This document shows, piece by piece, positions 63,959-64,000 of a stretch of 64,000 bases of DNA. The DNA is from JAAYHV01 sp964400515 (GTDB lineage: Bacteria; Bacillota; Clostridia; Peptostreptococcales; Anaerovoracaceae), in the NCBI GenBank assembly GCA_964400515.1, contig CAYNTJ010000002.1, positions 216,087 through 280,086 of the forward strand, read 5' to 3'. The notes under the pieces were generated by a model, which was given only the letters and a program-made list of their open reading frames with translations, was not told where the DNA came from and did no database searches. Positions within the stretch are counted from its first letter, which is position 1; every line of letters starts with the position of its first letter. The position numbers were made by a program, and so were the translations under genes.

Positions 63959-64000
63959 TAGTTGGGGTAACCAATAAAAAAAATTGATGATTGAGCTTAA
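63946..64000. mobile_element. Possible insertion-sequence terminal repeat at the window edge
   Basis: GGTTCTGTGTCAATAGTTGG (63946 onward) resembles the terminal inverted repeats of ISL3-type elements as I remember them. Only the first bases are in the window, so neither a transposase nor the other end can be seen. The call rests on resemblance alone. Confidence 0.3.

Noticed and set aside
1..64000. CRISPR arrays, rRNA genes, tandem repeat arrays or prophage genes
   Set aside because: No regularly spaced repeats, ribosomal RNA sequence or phage structural genes were recognised on either strand by reading; only tRNA-Pyl was seen among RNA genes.

Overview
The window looks like the chromosome of an anaerobic, low-GC Gram-positive bacterium of the Clostridia/Tissierellia kind. 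The signs are AT-rich DNA, AGGAGG-type ribosome binding sites, TTG and GTG starts, a T-box ahead of ileS, a CIRCE operator ahead of clpB, the plsX-rnc-smc-ftsY block, a MurT/GatD pair, and a probable ornithine racemase of amino-acid fermenters. It has a complete pyrrolysine (Pyl, amino acid 22) system. No species is claimed.

Region 1 (1-16081, minus strand) is a methylamine operon joined to the Pyl machinery. In transcription order it holds a CCA-enzyme-like protein without a catalytic head, mttC, mttB (amber Pyl codon 324), mtbB (amber Pyl codon 352), an NhaC-type antiporter, a second corrinoid protein, a UroD-type methyltransferase fused to a thioredoxin domain, a MetH-activation-like protein, a 2Fe-2S corrinoid activase, pylB, pylC, pylSc, pylD, the tRNA-Pyl gene pylT, a CobW/G3E GTPase and pylSn (cut by the window edge). 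MttB and MtbB would demethylate tri- and dimethylamine onto the corrinoid proteins, the activase would rescue oxidised cobalamin, and the UroD protein would probably pass the methyl group on. PylBCD make pyrrolysine, and PylSc plus PylSn charge tRNA-Pyl. A divergent PocR/AraC regulator with a second UroD-like protein (16253-18425) probably controls the operon.

Region 2 (18476-27985) holds the probable ornithine racemase, nth, a GntR regulator, a monoacylglycerol-lipase-like hydrolase, clpB under CIRCE control, an amino-acid ABC transporter and an M19 dipeptidase. Region 3 (27994-42697) is a long minus-strand run of cell-envelope and housekeeping genes: M50 protease, a GatD-like protein without catalytic residues, MurT, cls, miaB, gpsA, plsY, der, ftsY, smc, rnc, plsX. 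Region 4 (42818-57736) holds an MFS transporter, rlmN, T-box/ileS, small membrane proteins, a CofE-like ligase, a solitary large prepilin, a lipoprotein, pnp, rpsO, a YtcJ-type amidohydrolase and a GltS-type symporter.

Region 5 (57817-63958) is the least familiar part. A MurF-like ligase fused to BspA-type leucine-rich repeats is co-transcribed with an internally duplicated ATP-grasp protein whose first half looks catalytically dead. A third ATP-grasp gene of the same family converges on them. This looks like an undescribed peptide- or polymer-ligating cassette. A possible insertion-sequence end sits at the right edge.

Amber (TAG) is used both as Pyl and as an ordinary stop. Twelve genes here end in TAG, and in several the TAG is the first triplet of the next gene's Shine-Dalgarno sequence (TAGGAG).
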